A stretch of 64,000 nt of DNA from Rhabditoides inermis. Its lineage: Eukaryota > Nematoda > Chromadorea > Rhabditida > Rhabditidae. This document shows, piece after piece, positions 40,460 to 61,575 of the stretch; positions within the stretch are counted from its first letter, which is position 1, and the number at the start of each line of letters is the position of its first letter. The position numbers and the translations under genes were made by a program. The DNA lies in NCBI GenBank assembly GCA_963966185.1, contig CAWZYM010000147.1, positions 36,001 through 100,000 of the forward strand, read 5' to 3'. A model generated the notes under the pieces. That model saw nothing but the letters and a program-made list of their open reading frames with translations, had not been told where the DNA came from and ran no database searches.

Positions 40460-42615
40460 TTTGATTGCGTTTAAAGAGTCGAGCGTCTCCTGTTTATACT
40501 TGTGGGTATGGATTTATCGATTGATTACGCAGATTAGAAATGTTGCCTGGGTGACTTTTTACCAGTAGGGAAGCAGTGTGCGAGTGAGCAATATTAATGG
40601 TGAATGCTGGTTGAGCTCTTTTTCGTCTCGCTTCCAGAAAACGGCTATCTCCTCTCTTTCTCCCTCCTATGGTGTAACAAATCCAGCAGAGAAGAAACAG
40701 AGTCGCGGCCTAATGACCCTCCACCTCGCTCTCTCCCCTCTGCCTGCTATCTCGCAACTCTCCCGTCTGCGTCTCTCAGATCCGCCCACTCTCTGGTGAC
40801 TGTCTGACCGGTGGGGTCGGGTCGTCTTTTTAGTACTCTTGGGAGGGATCGCAGCAGACACGCTCTCTCTCACTCTCTCTCTATGCGCCCTGCCACATTC
40901 ACACTTGCTACGATGAGTCAGCTTTCTATTTTTAGACGCTTCCTCCCTGCTGTTGCCTACCTTTATACTTGTTACTTCAACGTGTTACATACTTGTGAAT
41001 GTGTTTATGGCTGACGATGGTCCGTCCATGATTGCGGGGTGAGAGAGTGAGTGGAGGTCATCTTATCTTATCTCGCTGTGCGGTAGGTACGGCGAGAAAG
41101 ACAGACGCAGATCGCTCTATTAGCCCGGAGGTCAGTCTGTCGTCTGTATTCTACATATTGTTTTTGTAATTGATTAATGGTTTGGTATGAATCAGTGGCG
41201 TGCTCTTTTTGATGTAAGCAACTGGCGCTCGCAGCTGCGCTAGTGTTGGAGAGTTTATAAGAAGGGGAATGGTGGCAAAAAGAGTGGATCTGTGCCGAGA
41301 TGAAGTAGGGAGAGAGAGAGAGGGAGAGACTGCAGCTGGCATGTGGCGGTTTTGTATAGGAAGGAGTGGTGGTTGCAGAGTGAGACTGGTCAGACTCTCC
41401 TCCTTTCATTTCCCAACTGTGTACTGTACTGCAATCGCCGTCTTTCGATTCCGAACTTTTACGTACTTTTGCGAAGTTGTGTTATTTTTATATATGTATG
41501 TTGTCGTGTATTTGACTGTTTTGTTATGAATACTGGATTGTATCGTTGATATGCAAATGTGTGTTGGATCGATACGAGTGAGTGTGATGTTGTGTTTGCC
41601 GGTTGCGTAATGTGGCTTGGCATAAGCTGCCGTGGGCTGGCTTGGATTGCCGGAGAGTTGTGATAGGATAGGGATGGGAGGGAGGGTGAAAGGTCACTCC
41701 GCGCAGCGTCACTCTCACTTTGGCTATATTGAAGTGTGCTGATCAGAGTCTTCGCATCTTTTCAATCGCGTCACATCTTGCGCTTCTGTTAGGAGTTGAA
41801 AAGTTGAATTTGTTGATTGGCTCACTCTCTCGCTCCCGTACTCAATTCTGCTTTCCGTTTTGATTTATCGTGAGAAATTCGATGGGTGCGCGAACTGTTT
41901 TTGCTGTTATGCCGTTCGGTTCTTCTCTCTCATTCGATCTCTCGCTTCCCTGTCCGCTCTCCTATCTGCGCGCTCTCTCCCCACCCTCTCTCACCACTTA
42001 TCGGAACACTGCACTGATGTCTTATCTCTCTCACCTCTACTCCAGTACCCCGACCTTGCGCCTTCGTAAACGTTATGCTAGTTTGTGTTATGTTATTGTA
42101 TAGATATCCCCGCTTTTGTGCCACAGAGTTTTGGCGGGAGAGAGAGAGGCTCAGGTGTCGCGCGTTGTAACCCCTGTCCAATTTGTGAGCGCTTGTCACA
42201 ACTCGCGGGAGATGATATGCGCACACGTATCGATTTTCTGATTGGAGTAGTGAGTAGACAAGGAGAAGGAGGGGAAGCATGTGTGTAGAAAGGGAGAGAA
42301 AGGAGAGCGAGAAGGAGCAGAAGAGAGAGTTTCAAGCAGTGGATGAATCAGGCTGGCCGCGGCAATAAATCGCCCCGGCTTGCAGCCAACAGAGTGAGTG
42401 AGAGTGAGCTATTGGCGAGTCTGAGCGGAACAGAAGGAGTGAGAGAGAGAGAGAGAAAGACTGAGTGATAGATGCGGTCAGCTCGGGAGATGGACTTTTT
42501 GTGTGGTCTTGTCGGTATGGCGAGGTTTCGTGATGATGCTTGTGCGCGGATTGTCGTTGTCTCCCTCACTCAGTTGTATACGCGTGCGTGTTTGCAGCCC
42601 CGTTCGCCAGCAGGT
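40460..42615 (+). other. PRRC2 / lam-2 intergenic region
   Basis: No gene recognised. It has mixed CT-rich (40620-40900, 41920-42050) and GA-rich (41300-41340, 42270-42470) stretches. The 300 bp before the lam-2 ATG are likely promoter and 5' UTR: TTTGCAG (42591-42597) and CAGCAG (42608-42613) just before the ATG could serve as a trans- or cis-splice acceptor. Confidence 0.4.
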
Positions 42616-51543
<8,928 letters not shown>

Positions 51544-51831
51544 ACGCCGTGGGTGGTCCCTGCCCCCTTCGTGGGTGGTCCCCTTGTCTTCGCGAGGGTC
51601 CCGCTGTGTTCCCTATAGGTGCTCCCCATATCTCACCATGTTGTACTTTGACTGAAGTATCATTTTGACACCCTGCCAGATCTGTTTATCTATTTCATGT
51701 TGTTGCCTTACCCCATATTTGTGCCTGTTGCGATTACGGTATTTCACGCGCGACTCACTCTCATACGATCATTTATATTTGCTTTACTCACATGACTCGT
51801 ATGATTTCGTATTTTGCAGTTTGCAGTTTGA

Positions 51832-51837
51832 AATAAA
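51832..51837 (+). terminator. Polyadenylation signal of lam-2
   Basis: AATAAA 290 bp after the lam-2 stop, in an AT-rich stretch. It lies 4 bp from the reverse-strand signal of the convergent lin-32 copy. Confidence 0.6.
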
Positions 51838-51840
51838 CGT

Positions 51841-51846
51841 TTTATT
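51841..51846 (-). terminator. Candidate polyadenylation signal of lin-32 copy 2
   Basis: AATAAA on the minus strand 225 bp past the lin-32 stop. The two convergent genes would share a roughly 30-bp polyadenylation zone. Confidence 0.45.
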
Positions 51847-52070
51847 AAATTTTAACAAGACTCTTTGATAAAAGCGTACAAAACAAAGTGAAACATGAAT
51901 AATCGAGGGACCCAATCTCTGTGGAATATAAACAGGGGTGAGATGAGATTACGGTAATTCGAAATGAGTTGTGAATAAAGTGCAGTGGAAGTGAACACAA
52001 CGAGAAGGAATGCGATAAGACAGAGAAGAATGATACCAGTGAACGAGTAGGGATAGGCTGATGGGGATGT

Positions 52071-52246
52071 CTACCGCGCCTGTTGTTGTTGTTGTTGTTT
52101 GTGCTGCTCGGCCTTCTGTCTGAGTATCTCATCAAGACATTCGATGTATTGCTGCGCCATCTGGAGAGTCTCGAACTTGGACAGACGACGTCCAGAATCC
52201 ATCTCCGGAAGGACCGTGCGGAGCTGGAAGAGAGTGGATGAGGAGG

Positions 52247-52282
<36 letters not shown>

Positions 52283-52296
52283 AAGAGAGAGAGAGA

Positions 52297-52353
<57 letters not shown>

Positions 52354-52482
52354 GAGGGTGCGTACCTTATCATAGGCTACATTGAGTGTGGTCATCCTCT
52401 TCCTCTCCCTCTCATTCGCAGCATTTCTGCGGTGGCGAAGCAACTGAGGAGAAGGCGTCTTGTACCTGAAAGGAGGGACTCT

Positions 52483-52514
<32 letters not shown>

Positions 52515-52908
52515 TCTGAAGTCTCCTCTCTTTCTTACCTCCTCTGCTTCTCTTTCTTGGTCTTTCCTCCTCCGTTGGTCTCTCCTTCGGGAGAAGATTG
52601 CGAAGCAGCCACGGAGGACACAGAAGAGTAGCTGGAAAGGAATATATGAGAATAATGAAACTAGATAATATTGCAAATACAGTATGCTGCTTACCTGTAC
52701 GGATAATCTCCAGGTGAACACATGGGAGAAGCAGAGTAGGAGAGGGGGAGGGACATCGGCAGACCTGAACAGGACACTGCTCTCTCTCTCTCTTTCTCTC
52801 TCTCTCCCTCTCTACCCCCCTATCTCCCTCCACTCTCTCTCTCCTACCTGCAGGCATGGGCGCAGAAAGTGAAGTTGTAGGCAGATAGAGAGGGTACGGC
52901 CACGACAT
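52071..52908 (-). CDS. lin-32: Atonal-class bHLH transcription factor, copy 2 (intact)
   Basis: Same five-exon plan as the 27982-29068 gene, inverted: ATG at 52908-52906, stop at 52073-52071. The protein is nearly identical through the basic region, helices 1 and 2 and the loop. The Gln run is 6 instead of 12, so it is about 158 residues, and the CT-rich last intron is much shorter (about 120 bp against 363). It shows no frame break. Its nucleotide divergence from copy 1 is visibly greater than that between palindrome arms, so this pair is the older duplication. Both copies keep about 3 kb of similar upstream sequence and could share neural enhancers. The stop is about 530 bp from the convergent lam-2 stop. 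Confidence 0.88.
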
Positions 52909-55870
52909 TTCAAGACGGGAAGAGTACTGTAGAATACGGTACATTAGAACAATCAAATAACGTATCCGGGTGACTATTGAACAACGCAACGACTCGTGAA
53001 ATAATGGACTGAATTTTCAAACAAGAAAGAAAAGATAGAAAAAAGAGCAAAGACCATAAAATCGCTTGCCTCAATGGATTGAGATAGACACAGGTGCGAA
53101 ACAAGTTCTCGGAAAAGAAAATGAAATGACACAGGAAATTGTGAAAAATAAAATAAGAAACGTTTTGTATTACTCTAATTACTTACTCACTAGCCACCTC
53201 TTGTGACCATATGTCGACAGTTGACTGTAGTAGGATTCTCATTAGAAAGTGGGCGGGGCCAAGATGCCATTACCGTATCCCCGCCCACGCAGTAATTGGC
53301 TTAGTGGGTGGTACAATGAAGATAGTGATCATACTGATAACAGTGATGGATTGGTCGAGCATGTCTACAATTGCACAGCCTGAGGCAATGTTGCCACTCC
53401 AGTGAGAAAAAGGAGAGCTGGGGGCTAGAGAGACGAAGACCGAGTTACAGATATAGATTGTCTGGATAAGCCAAAAAGAAAGTCACGTTCGAAAACGTAT
53501 TTGACGCACGCTGAAACGTATTTACACTCAGCGTGGAAGAGGATTCGGCGGTATCTGTGTCTTTTCTACACAGGTGTGCGAGATTTGGGAAGGATAAGAG
53601 AGTGGAGAGACATTGGAAGGAAAATTTATGGGTTTATGAGATAGGAAAGACCGCAAATCCAGAAAGAAAAGAGAAATCGGAATCAACTTCTCAACTAAAC
53701 ATGGACCTGCATGTTCAACTTTTGTAGTTGAACTCGGATGATTGAGACTTTCAAAACGTTTCGCTACAAACCATAAATCAGCCTATTCGTTTCTTTACGC
53801 CATTAAAAAAAAAACGAATTTATTACACCACGAGGATGCTTCACACATGAAAATGCCTGTGAACAATGACAATGGAGGGAATGCAGTAGAGTACTAGATG
53901 TTATGGTTCAAGAAAACCAGTAATGAGAATCCACGGTGACGGTGTGTCTTCTGGCTAGCGGCTGACAACGTGTCAGGGTAGTCGCCAACCCACCGCGGTA
54001 GCGGAACTTCTTTCGGTTCGCTGGCGGCATAGAACCAGCGACCTTTCGATTGATAGCCGCGCACACATCCACTGCGCTACCGCCGCGCATTTCTTCATTC
54101 ATATTCATATTCATATGCCAACTCTCCTAATGAGACTAATAGCTATTCCAATTAAAGTTCAGGTTCACCCCATTTACGCAGTGGGTGTCCTCTCTTGGTG
54201 GCTCTTCCAATGACAGCTGACGCAACGGGTGCGAGAGTGAGAATGGCATACTGTAGACAACACTGTGAATTGCGCAATTCAAGAAAGAGAATGACAGGGC
54301 GACAGTACTGACACATTCGGATACGGTAATTGGAATTGAAATGCATAGGGGAATAATAGGGATGGCATAACCAAAAGAGGTCTCGGATGATCTTATCTAT
54401 TCTGCGGTCATCTAGTATTCACTCACGGAACATCGTTGGAAAGATGGGATGGGTAAGGGACAGAACAGAATGGAATATCACCAGATGATTCAAAAAAGGT
54501 TTCTCGAAGAGTGGTTCAAAATAGGCGTGGAGTGAGACTGGAGGAAAGACGCGCCAACCACTGGTCACGTCTTCAAAAAGCTGTGTCCAGATGGCTCCAA
54601 GGACAGAGAAAGCGAGACAATTTATTAGCAGTTTATGAGTGATTGTCTATATGGGAGCACATCACGCAATAAACACAGCACGCAAAGTGAAGGTGAAAAC
54701 CATTCACCGAGATACCGTAGGCAGCTTGGGTTACTGTATTCCTAATCCTGATCGAATGTAGGCGAAACATGGACTCATTATGTGATTATTGCCGTTTGAC
54801 TGCTGCAATCTGCTCTTTTCTCTTGAGACTCGCCGCTGTATCATTAGCATACTGCCCTCCCTTGTTACATGATATGGCGTCATCGGGCGCACCGACCGAG
54901 ACAGACAGGTGGTCGAGGAGAGACAGACAGGCAGAGAGGCGAGAGAGTGCGGAGAATGGAAGAGGGTCAGACAGGAAAGACGAGAGAGGGACATGTGTGG
55001 CGGTAAGTCAAAGAAAGGACATAAAAGGTGATCACGGGTCAAAGGGCAGTGCGGTAATAAATGAACGGTAGTGGCAATTTTCAGCCGAAAGGTTAACCTC
55101 CAAAGTCGGTCGGACGCTTTCTAACAAAACTTTCTAATATCACAACACCTCCGAATTGGAATCGCGTTAGATTTTCCATTCAACCAGACTATAACCGGAG
55201 TCTTAGTTTTGATATGTAGTCATAAAAGGAATGTGTTTTATCACTCGCATCGCGCAGTGTTTCTCCCAGCGCATTTTGTACGTGCTCGCATCGCGCGGTC
55301 GGATCTAATTGATCTTCCCCCAGTACCAGTCTTCCTAGCCCGTGGAGTTGCTATTTATGGATAATAATGGAAGGAAAGGAACACCCAGAACCCAGAGCTC
55401 TACTGTCGTTTATAATAGTATCTAATTCTGATGGATTATGAAAAGGAATTAGAGTGACTATCGACTGATTATCGATCTTCTAATATCGACTTTCGACCCT
55501 CCTATTCCCGTTGCTAAACACGTGTTTCTCCCAGCGCTTTGCCCTTGTGGCGTACCGTATGCATTAGTTGTATAGTCAGGATATAGCGATTCAAGATAAA
55601 TGATTGATAGATGTTCTTTTTGTTACTGTCAGCTTCGTTGTCTCTCTCTCTTCTCTATCACATTCGTTTTAGTTACTTTGCAATGAAATAAGCCAGCTTC
55701 GCTAAAACTCAAGTAACAAGATTCAGAAGCTATGCCAACAGCAGTGCACAAAATCAAACATTTATTCCAAACACATCTAACGTATTTGTGATAAGAAACA
55801 ATAAAATGACAAAAACAATAAAAATATAGTTGTTTACAAGTGATATTTGTCAGCAATCGACGTATCTCTC
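52909..55870 (-). other. lin-32 copy 2 upstream region, diverged homologue of arm B
   Basis: Blocks 52.91-53.47, 53.47-53.76 and 54.10-55.10 kb align in order with 18.92-19.47, 20.07-20.37 and 20.40-21.36 kb. The 587-bp TIR element is absent here and a SINE-like insertion is present instead. Three copies of this 3-kb region make shared regulatory sequence easy to pick out. No gene is seen, except the small ORF at the far end. Confidence 0.7.
53780..54093 (-). mobile_element. tRNA-derived SINE insertion
   Basis: On the minus strand, starting near 54093, GGTAGCGCAGTGGATGTG (A box) and GGTCGCTGGTTCTATGCC (B box) head an insertion that is missing at the matching site (about 20380) in the other copies. 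The 5' head matches the SINE at 6603. An A10 run at 53809-53818 (a T run on the element strand) lies near the distal end. Exact borders are approximate. Confidence 0.6.
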
Positions 55871-55873
55871 CTA

Positions 55874-56140
55874 TCATCGCCTTCTTACCATCGCAAGTAT
55901 TCGCCTTCCGACCCACATCACACACTTGGCACAACTAAGGTAGAGGGAAAAGAGAAAGAAAACGCTGACATCAGCTGCATGTAGCGTCTCTATATCACAA
56001 GCCAGCTTCGATGATTTCTTGAAGAGGAATTTGAATCGAGGGTAACAGTCAGCACAACGTACGCGATGCACCACACTTCGATCCTGCAACACGAGCGTGT
56101 TTTGAGCAACCTCCTCTTTCTCTCTCACAGCTACTTTCAC
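55874..56140 (-). CDS. Small conserved ORF, diverged copy
   Basis: An 88-codon frame whose middle part (LVLQDRSVVHRVRCADCYPR) matches 21774-21977. TTGCAG just before GATCG could be a splice acceptor, which the 21.9-kb copy has lost (TTGCGG). Not recognised as a known family. Confidence 0.35.
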   Translation of the reverse strand: MKVAVREKEEVAQNTLVLQDRSVVHRVRCADCYPRFKFLFKKSSKLACDIETLHAADVSVFFLFSLYLSCAKCVMWVGRRILAMVRRR

Positions 56141-56203
56141 ATCGAACTTACCTCAAGATACGATAGTTTGTACGGTAATAGCAACAGGATAGCATAGATA
56201 CCG

Positions 56204-56223
56204 TAGACAGTCCTGAATGCGTT

Positions 56224-56261
<38 letters not shown>

Positions 56262-56262
56262 A
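56204..56262 (-). repeat. Anchor block plus CT microsatellite matching arm A
   Basis: CCGTAGACAGTCCTGAATGCG then (CT)n is the reverse complement of the block at about 8005-8043. Immediately on its low-coordinate side the sequence matches 24826 onward, so it joins A-type to B'-type sequence. Confidence 0.75.
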
Positions 56263-56394
56263 TATTTCGATTCCACTCACCATAGTAGTAGGATTGTGAA
56301 TAACACTGTATACGTGTTCGTCCAATGGAACAGCAGTAAAAAGCATGGCTACATTTACATAAACATAATCAATTCAAAGTATAGTCACGTTTTT

Positions 56395-56520
56395 TTAGGC
56401 ATATCCGATTATCTTTGAAAAGGACTGGCGTAAAAGTAGAGTTTGTGTCATTGTTTATTCGACGTAATGCAACAAAAGCTCATGCATTATTCTATCAGTC
56501 GAAATAGTCAACAAACAAAC
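56395..56520. mobile_element. Half of a foldback MITE
   Basis: One arm only: AAAAGGACTGGCGTAAAAG, then CGACGTAATGCAACAAAAGC and CTCATGCAT, closest to the 2782-3054 element. The partner arm is missing. Confidence 0.55.
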
Positions 56521-56600
56521 AAACAAACAATATATATATATATATATATATATTAGAGAGGGCGCGCAGCGCCCTCTCTCTTGGGTTAAAATAAGGCTCG
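56521..56600. repeat. (TA)n run and GC palindrome
   Basis: (AT)n at 56530-56552 is followed by the hairpin AGAGAGGGCGC/GCGCCCTCTCT, similar in style to the GC hairpins at 5628-5683. Confidence 0.6.
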
Positions 56601-56781
56601 CGCCAGAATTTTCAAGTAGCGATATCCAAAGGACATGTTAGCAACAATGTGAAGTCTTCCAATTTATGTTAGTTAGATTCGCACGGTTCCATAGGGCAGA
56701 TCACTAATTGACGGCATCTTTGTATCTTTTCTCCGAAAGAAGTTATGAGCGATCTCGCACTCGCACTAGGCGAAAGGCCAG

Positions 56782-56826
56782 CGTGTGGGTGGGTGGGTGG
56801 GTGGGTGGGTGGGTGGGTGGGTGGGT
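56782..56826 (+). repeat. (GGGT)n tetranucleotide run
   Basis: About 10 copies of GTGG/GGGT in tandem, a strong G-quadruplex candidate on the plus strand. It is not the nematode telomere repeat (TTAGGC). Confidence 0.8.
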
Positions 56827-56956
56827 GTCGTTTCCAGTCACGCTAGCTGATAGCTAGCCCTCTGCTGGCGGGCGAGCGCGAGAGCACGCGAGAGAGCACG
56901 CTGTTTGGAGAGAGACAGATGTACTTTGGTGGCTGCGATCAGTAGGAATTTAGTAA

Positions 56957-59048
56957 GGGGAGAGAGAAAGAGAGAACGAGAGAACGAGAGAACGAGAGAA
57001 CGAGAGAACGAGAGAACGAGAGAACGATATAACGAGAGAAAAGGAGAAAAAGAGAGGAGGGAAGGAGGGAAGGAGAGACGGAGAGAACGAGAGAACGAGA
57101 GAACGAGAGAAGGATAGAAAGAGAGAACGAGAGAACGAGAGAACCAGAGAAAGAGAGAAAGATATAAAAAGAGAACGAGAGAGCTAGAGAACGAGAGAAA
57201 GAGAGAAAGGGAGAAGGAGGGAAGGAGGGATGGAGAGAAGAAGAGAAGGATAGAAAGAGAGAACGAGAGAACTAGAGAACGAAAGAAAGAGAGAAAGAGA
57301 GAAAGAGATAAAGAGAGAACGAGAGAAAGCGAGAACGATATAACGAGAAAATTAGAGAACGAGAGAAAAAGAGAATGGGAGGAGGAGGGAAGGAGGGAAG
57401 GAGAGAAAGAGAGAAAGAGAGAACGAGAAAACGAGAAAACGAGAGAAAGAGAAAACGAGAGAAAGAGAGAACGAGAGAGAGACGAGAGAAAGAGAGAAAG
57501 AGAGAAAGGAGAGAAAGAGAGAAAGAGAGAGAAGGAGAGAAGAGAGAGAAGAGAGAAAGAGAGAAAGAGAGAAGAGAGAAAGAGAGAAAGAGAGAAAGAG
57601 AAAGAGAGAAAGAGAGAAAGAGAGAAAGAGAGAGAAAGAGAGAAAGAGAGAAAGAGAGAAAGAGAGAAAGAGAGAAAGAGAGAAAGAGAGAAAGAGAGAA
57701 AGAGATAATGAGAGAACGAGAGAAAGAGAAACCGATAGAAAGAGAAAACGAGTGAAAGAGAGAACGATATAACGAGAGAACTAGAGAACGAGAGAAAGAG
57801 AGAAAGTGAGAAGGCGGGAAGGAGGGAAGGAAAGAAGGAGAGAACGAGACAACGAGAGAACGAGACAACGAGACAACGAGACAACGAGAGAACGAGAGAA
57901 CGAGAAAACGAGAGCACGAGAGAACGAGAGAAAGAGAGAACGATATAACGACATAACGAGAGAAATAGAGAACGAGAGAAAGAGAGAAAGAGAGAAGGAG
58001 AGAAGGAGGGAAGAAGAGAAGGAGAGACGGAGAGAACGAGAGAACGAGAGAACGAGAGACCGAGAGAAGGATAGAAAGAGAGAACGAGATAAAGAGAGAA
58101 CGAGAGAACGAGAGAACGAGAGAACGAGAAAACGAGAGAAAGAGAGAACAAGAGAAAGAGAGAACGAAAGAAAGAGAGAACGATATAACTAGAGAACGAG
58201 AGAACGAGAGAAAGAGAGAAGGAGGGTGGTAGGAGGGAAGGAGGGAAGAAGAGAAGGAGAGACGGAGAGAAGGAGAAAACGAGAGAACGAGAGAACGAGA
58301 AACGAGAGAACGAGAGAACGAGAGAACGAGAGAACGAGAGAAAGAGAGAAAGAGAGAAAGAGAGAACGAGAGAAAGAGAGAACTGGAGAACTAGAGAAAA
58401 AGAGAAAGGGAGAAGGAGGGAAGGAGGGAAGGAGAGAAGAAGAGAAGGAGACACGCGAGAACGAGAGAACGAGAGAACGAGAGAACGAGAGAACGAGAGA
58501 ACGAGAGAACGAGAGAACGAGAGAAAGAGAAAACGAAATAACGAGAGAACTAGATAACGAGAGAACGAGAGAACGAGAGAAAGAGAGAAAGGGAGAAGGG
58601 GGGAAGGAGGGAAGGAGAGAAGGAGAGACGGAGAGACGGAGAGAACGAGAGAACGAGAGAACGAGAGAACGAGAGAACGAGAGAAAGAGAGAACGAGAGA
58701 AAGAGAGAAAAGAGAGAAAAGAGAGAACGAGAGAAAGAGAGAAAAGAGAGAAAGGGAGAAAGAGAGAACGAGAGAACGAGAGAACGAGAGAACGAGAGAA
58801 AGAGAGAAAGGGATAACGAGAGAACGAGAGAAAGAGAGAACGAGAGAAAGAGAGAACGAGAGAAAGAGAGAAGGAAAGAAGGAGGGAAGGAAGGAAGGAG
58901 GGAAGGAGAGGAGGAGAGGAGGAGAGAAGGGGAGAAGGAGAGAAGGAGGGAAGGAATGGGAGGAGAGAAGGAGGAAAGGAGAGGAGGAGAGAAGGAAAGA
59001 AGGAGAGAAGGAGGGAAGGAATGGAAGGAGAGAACGAGAGAACGAGAA
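56957..59048 (+). repeat. 2.1-kb polypurine satellite, GAGAGAAC/GAGAGAAA units
   Basis: An almost unbroken plus-strand purine tract built from 8-mers GAGAGAAC, GAGAGAAA and GAAGGAGG, with higher-order blocks punctuated by GGAGGGAAGGAGGGAAGG. C occurs almost only as the last base of the AAC units. The very long minus-strand frame (56838-59099, Ser/Leu/Phe repeats) is a by-product. Confidence 0.9.
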
Positions 59049-59151
59049 AATATCGAATAAATTTGAAATGAAATTGATGAAATAATGAGAGAAGAACATG
59101 TTACATGTATGAAGACGAGAGAGAAAATTTCTATGAAATTCAACAAAAGGA

Positions 59152-59642
59152 CATATATTATCTTTTAAAAGTACTTCCGTAAAAAGTGTTGTTTGTGTTA
59201 ACCTGATTCAAGAAAAGCGCATGCATATATTATTAATTTTCGAAAAATCAAATCGTAAACACCTGAACATGAAAACTAACACAAACTTGCTCTTTCAAAA
59301 CGTTGAATAATTTTTGAATAATTAATGTTGAATAATTCCATGTTTTATTTTTTTGACATTTTTATACCTGAAACATTGAGTCAAACAACATCACGAATAA
59401 CATTTTATTTTACTGATAAACCATAAATAATAAACCGCAAAAAACACTGAATAAACAAAACACTCGTATTATTCTGAATGTTACGTGTAACTATTCTATA
59501 TTCGTTTGAAAGAGCAAGTTTGTGTTAGTTTTCATGTTCAGGTGTTTACGATTTGATTTTTCGAAAATTAATAATATATGCATGCGCTTTTCTTGAATCA
59601 GGTTAACACAAACAACACTTTTTACGGAAGTACTTTTAAAAG

Positions 59643-59652
<10 letters not shown>
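59152..59652. mobile_element. Foldback MITE-like element with about 149-bp inverted repeats
   Basis: Arms 59152-59300 and 59504-59652 are near-perfect reverse complements (ATATTATCTTTTAAAAGTAC ends; AAAGCGCATGCATAT core; ACAAACTTGCTCTTTC inner end) around a 200-bp AT-rich loop. No coding capacity. Same family layout as 7330-7709. Confidence 0.85.

Positions 59653-59717
<65 letters not shown>
59646..59717. repeat. (TA)n microsatellite
   Basis: About 36 TA units abut the end of the foldback element, consistent with insertion into, or expansion from, a TA site. Confidence 0.9.
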
Positions 59718-59719
<2 letters not shown>

Positions 59720-59779
59720 TCCCTTTACCTGCAATACACTTCCAGCAATCACCATATAATTCCTATAAGAGAACAGAGT

Positions 59780-60566
59780 TCAGTTGAGAGGAGGTGAAAA
59801 TGCTTTCACAACAGTTTCTCAGCATCGCGACATTACGTACTCACAAAATGTTTCAATCTGTATTTGAATGGTCGCATTTGAAAACGGCCTGTTTTCTGAT
59901 TCCCGACTGAAGCTGAATTCGACTTATAAGTCCTGAACTTGTTTGTAGATAGATGGAGAGTGCTAACATAGCTCATCAAACAATAATAGGCGCGGCGCCT
60001 CTTGGTGGAATTCTAGCGCGCTCCGTACTCCCTACACTCTATCAAGTGAGAGAGTGCCTCCTCTCAAAGTGTTGTAGAAACAAGTGACAAAACACTCTTT
60101 CAATCGTTTATCCGGAATCATTATATCTGAATATGACAACACAATCATAATGATATGAATCATACAGTAGTGCCTAAGATGCTAGATACATATTAGGCTA
60201 ACGCCGGGGAAAACCATGTAGGCTGACGAGATTAGTGGTGGGAAGACGATACTTGATCGATAATCATTCCTGGACCATTAGAGTACCATTATTGACGTGA
60301 AGAGCTCCGGGGTTTCCTTTGTTTTCATGCCAGTTAGTATCTCCTCGCGCCATAGCTGCTTCCACATGAGGGTACTTCCCGCCGCCTCACTGGTTACTCG
60401 GGAAGGATTCTTGTCGATGACCGAACATGCGGCGGCGGTGGGGCAAAATGAGGACCCGACCGCACGCCGCGGGGAAAAGAAGAAGAATAAGAGACTCTTT
60501 ATACACATACATACATACATACATACATGTTGATTCCAGTTGTTCACAAACACTGTGTGGTCCGTT
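59780..60566. other. Collagen copy 2 3' flank
   Basis: 59.78-60.10 kb aligns in reverse with 5.30-5.62 kb. The stretch 60.10-60.48 kb has no partner in the left copies and no recognised gene. A (CATA)n run at 60505-60528 mirrors the GTAT run after collagen copy 1. Confidence 0.55.
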
Positions 60567-61376
60567 CTATGCGCGGGCTGCCTTGGCGACCTTGCGCAGT
60601 CTCCTCTTGTTGTATCCGCCAGTCTGGGGCTGAGTCTCCACTGGCAGATCCGAGGTGCGGGCGGGGCACGGACAGTACGCCGCGTCGCTGCCCGGAGCCC
60701 CCGCCTCTCCCGCCGCCCCCGCACCTCCGTCCGCTCCCGGCTCTCCAGCCTGTCCAGATGGTCCCTCCTCTCCAGCGGGTCCCTCCTGTCCGTCAGCTCC
60801 GTCCTCTCCAGGGGCGCCCGGGGCTCCAGCGGGTCCGGTGGGTCCGGCGGGTCCAGTAGGTCCGGGGGCGCCCAATCCGCGCGTTCCGTTCTGTCCAGGC
60901 TGTCCGGCGGGTCCGGCCTCTCCGGGCTGTCCAGTCTCTCCCTTGTCTCCAGCGGGTCCGTCCAATCCAGGCTGTCCGTCCTGTCCGGGCTGTCCGGGCT
61001 GTCCATCGTTTCCGTTGTCTCCGGCGGGTCCAGCGGGTCCGGGAGGTCCGGGAGGTCCCGCGGGTCCGGCCTCGCACTTGATACACTCCTGCTGTTCCTT
61101 CTGAGTGGCGAGGGCAGTTCCGGCGTTTCCGGGCTGTCCAGGCTGTCCGGGGGCTCCGTTCTCTCCATCCTGTCCCTTCTCTCCGGGAGGTCCGGCAGGT
61201 CCAGGGGGACAGTTGTTAGGCTGCTCTCCGCAGTTGCACGATCCAGAATCCGACCTCTTCTGATGACGACGGGTCTTGTGAAGCGAGAAGCCAGCAGAGC
61301 GCGAGTGGCGGGAAACAGAGTTGACGAGCATCATCTCAGTCCAAGCCATGTCAGCATACTCCTGAAAGAGAGAAGT

Positions 61377-61416
<40 letters not shown>

Positions 61417-61575
61417 AGAGAAGGAGAGAAATCCTACCTTGAACTCTGCCATTTCGGCCTTCTGTTGCTCCAGGAAAGAGCTGGCATCGAGTGCAACATT
61501 GGCGAGGAAAACGAGAGAAGAAAGAATGGCGAGGCCGCAGCCAGAAGACACGAGTCCGACAAATGCACGGCTCAT
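60567..61575 (-). CDS. Nematode cuticle collagen, copy 2 (intact)
   Basis: Exons 61575-61438 and 61361-60567 on the minus strand give 310 residues, the same length and plan as the 4258-5242 gene, with N-terminal hydrophobic segment, basic cleavage site, Cys clusters and Gly-X-Y domains all kept. Differences are a few residues, such as Pro for Ser/Ala near the first Gly-X-Y run and Gln for Glu in a GADGxEGP triplet. Flanks are duplicated too: the TATA-like box, a GA tract in the intron, and the neighbouring enzyme 3' end. Confidence 0.93.

Noticed and set aside
56782..56826. Telomere-like repeat
   Set aside because: The unit is GGGT, not TTAGGC, and the run is short and interstitial.
56838..59099. 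753-codon minus-strand open frame of Ser/Leu/Phe repeats
   Set aside because: It is the translation of a polypurine satellite. No non-repetitive core, start context or splice structure supports a gene.
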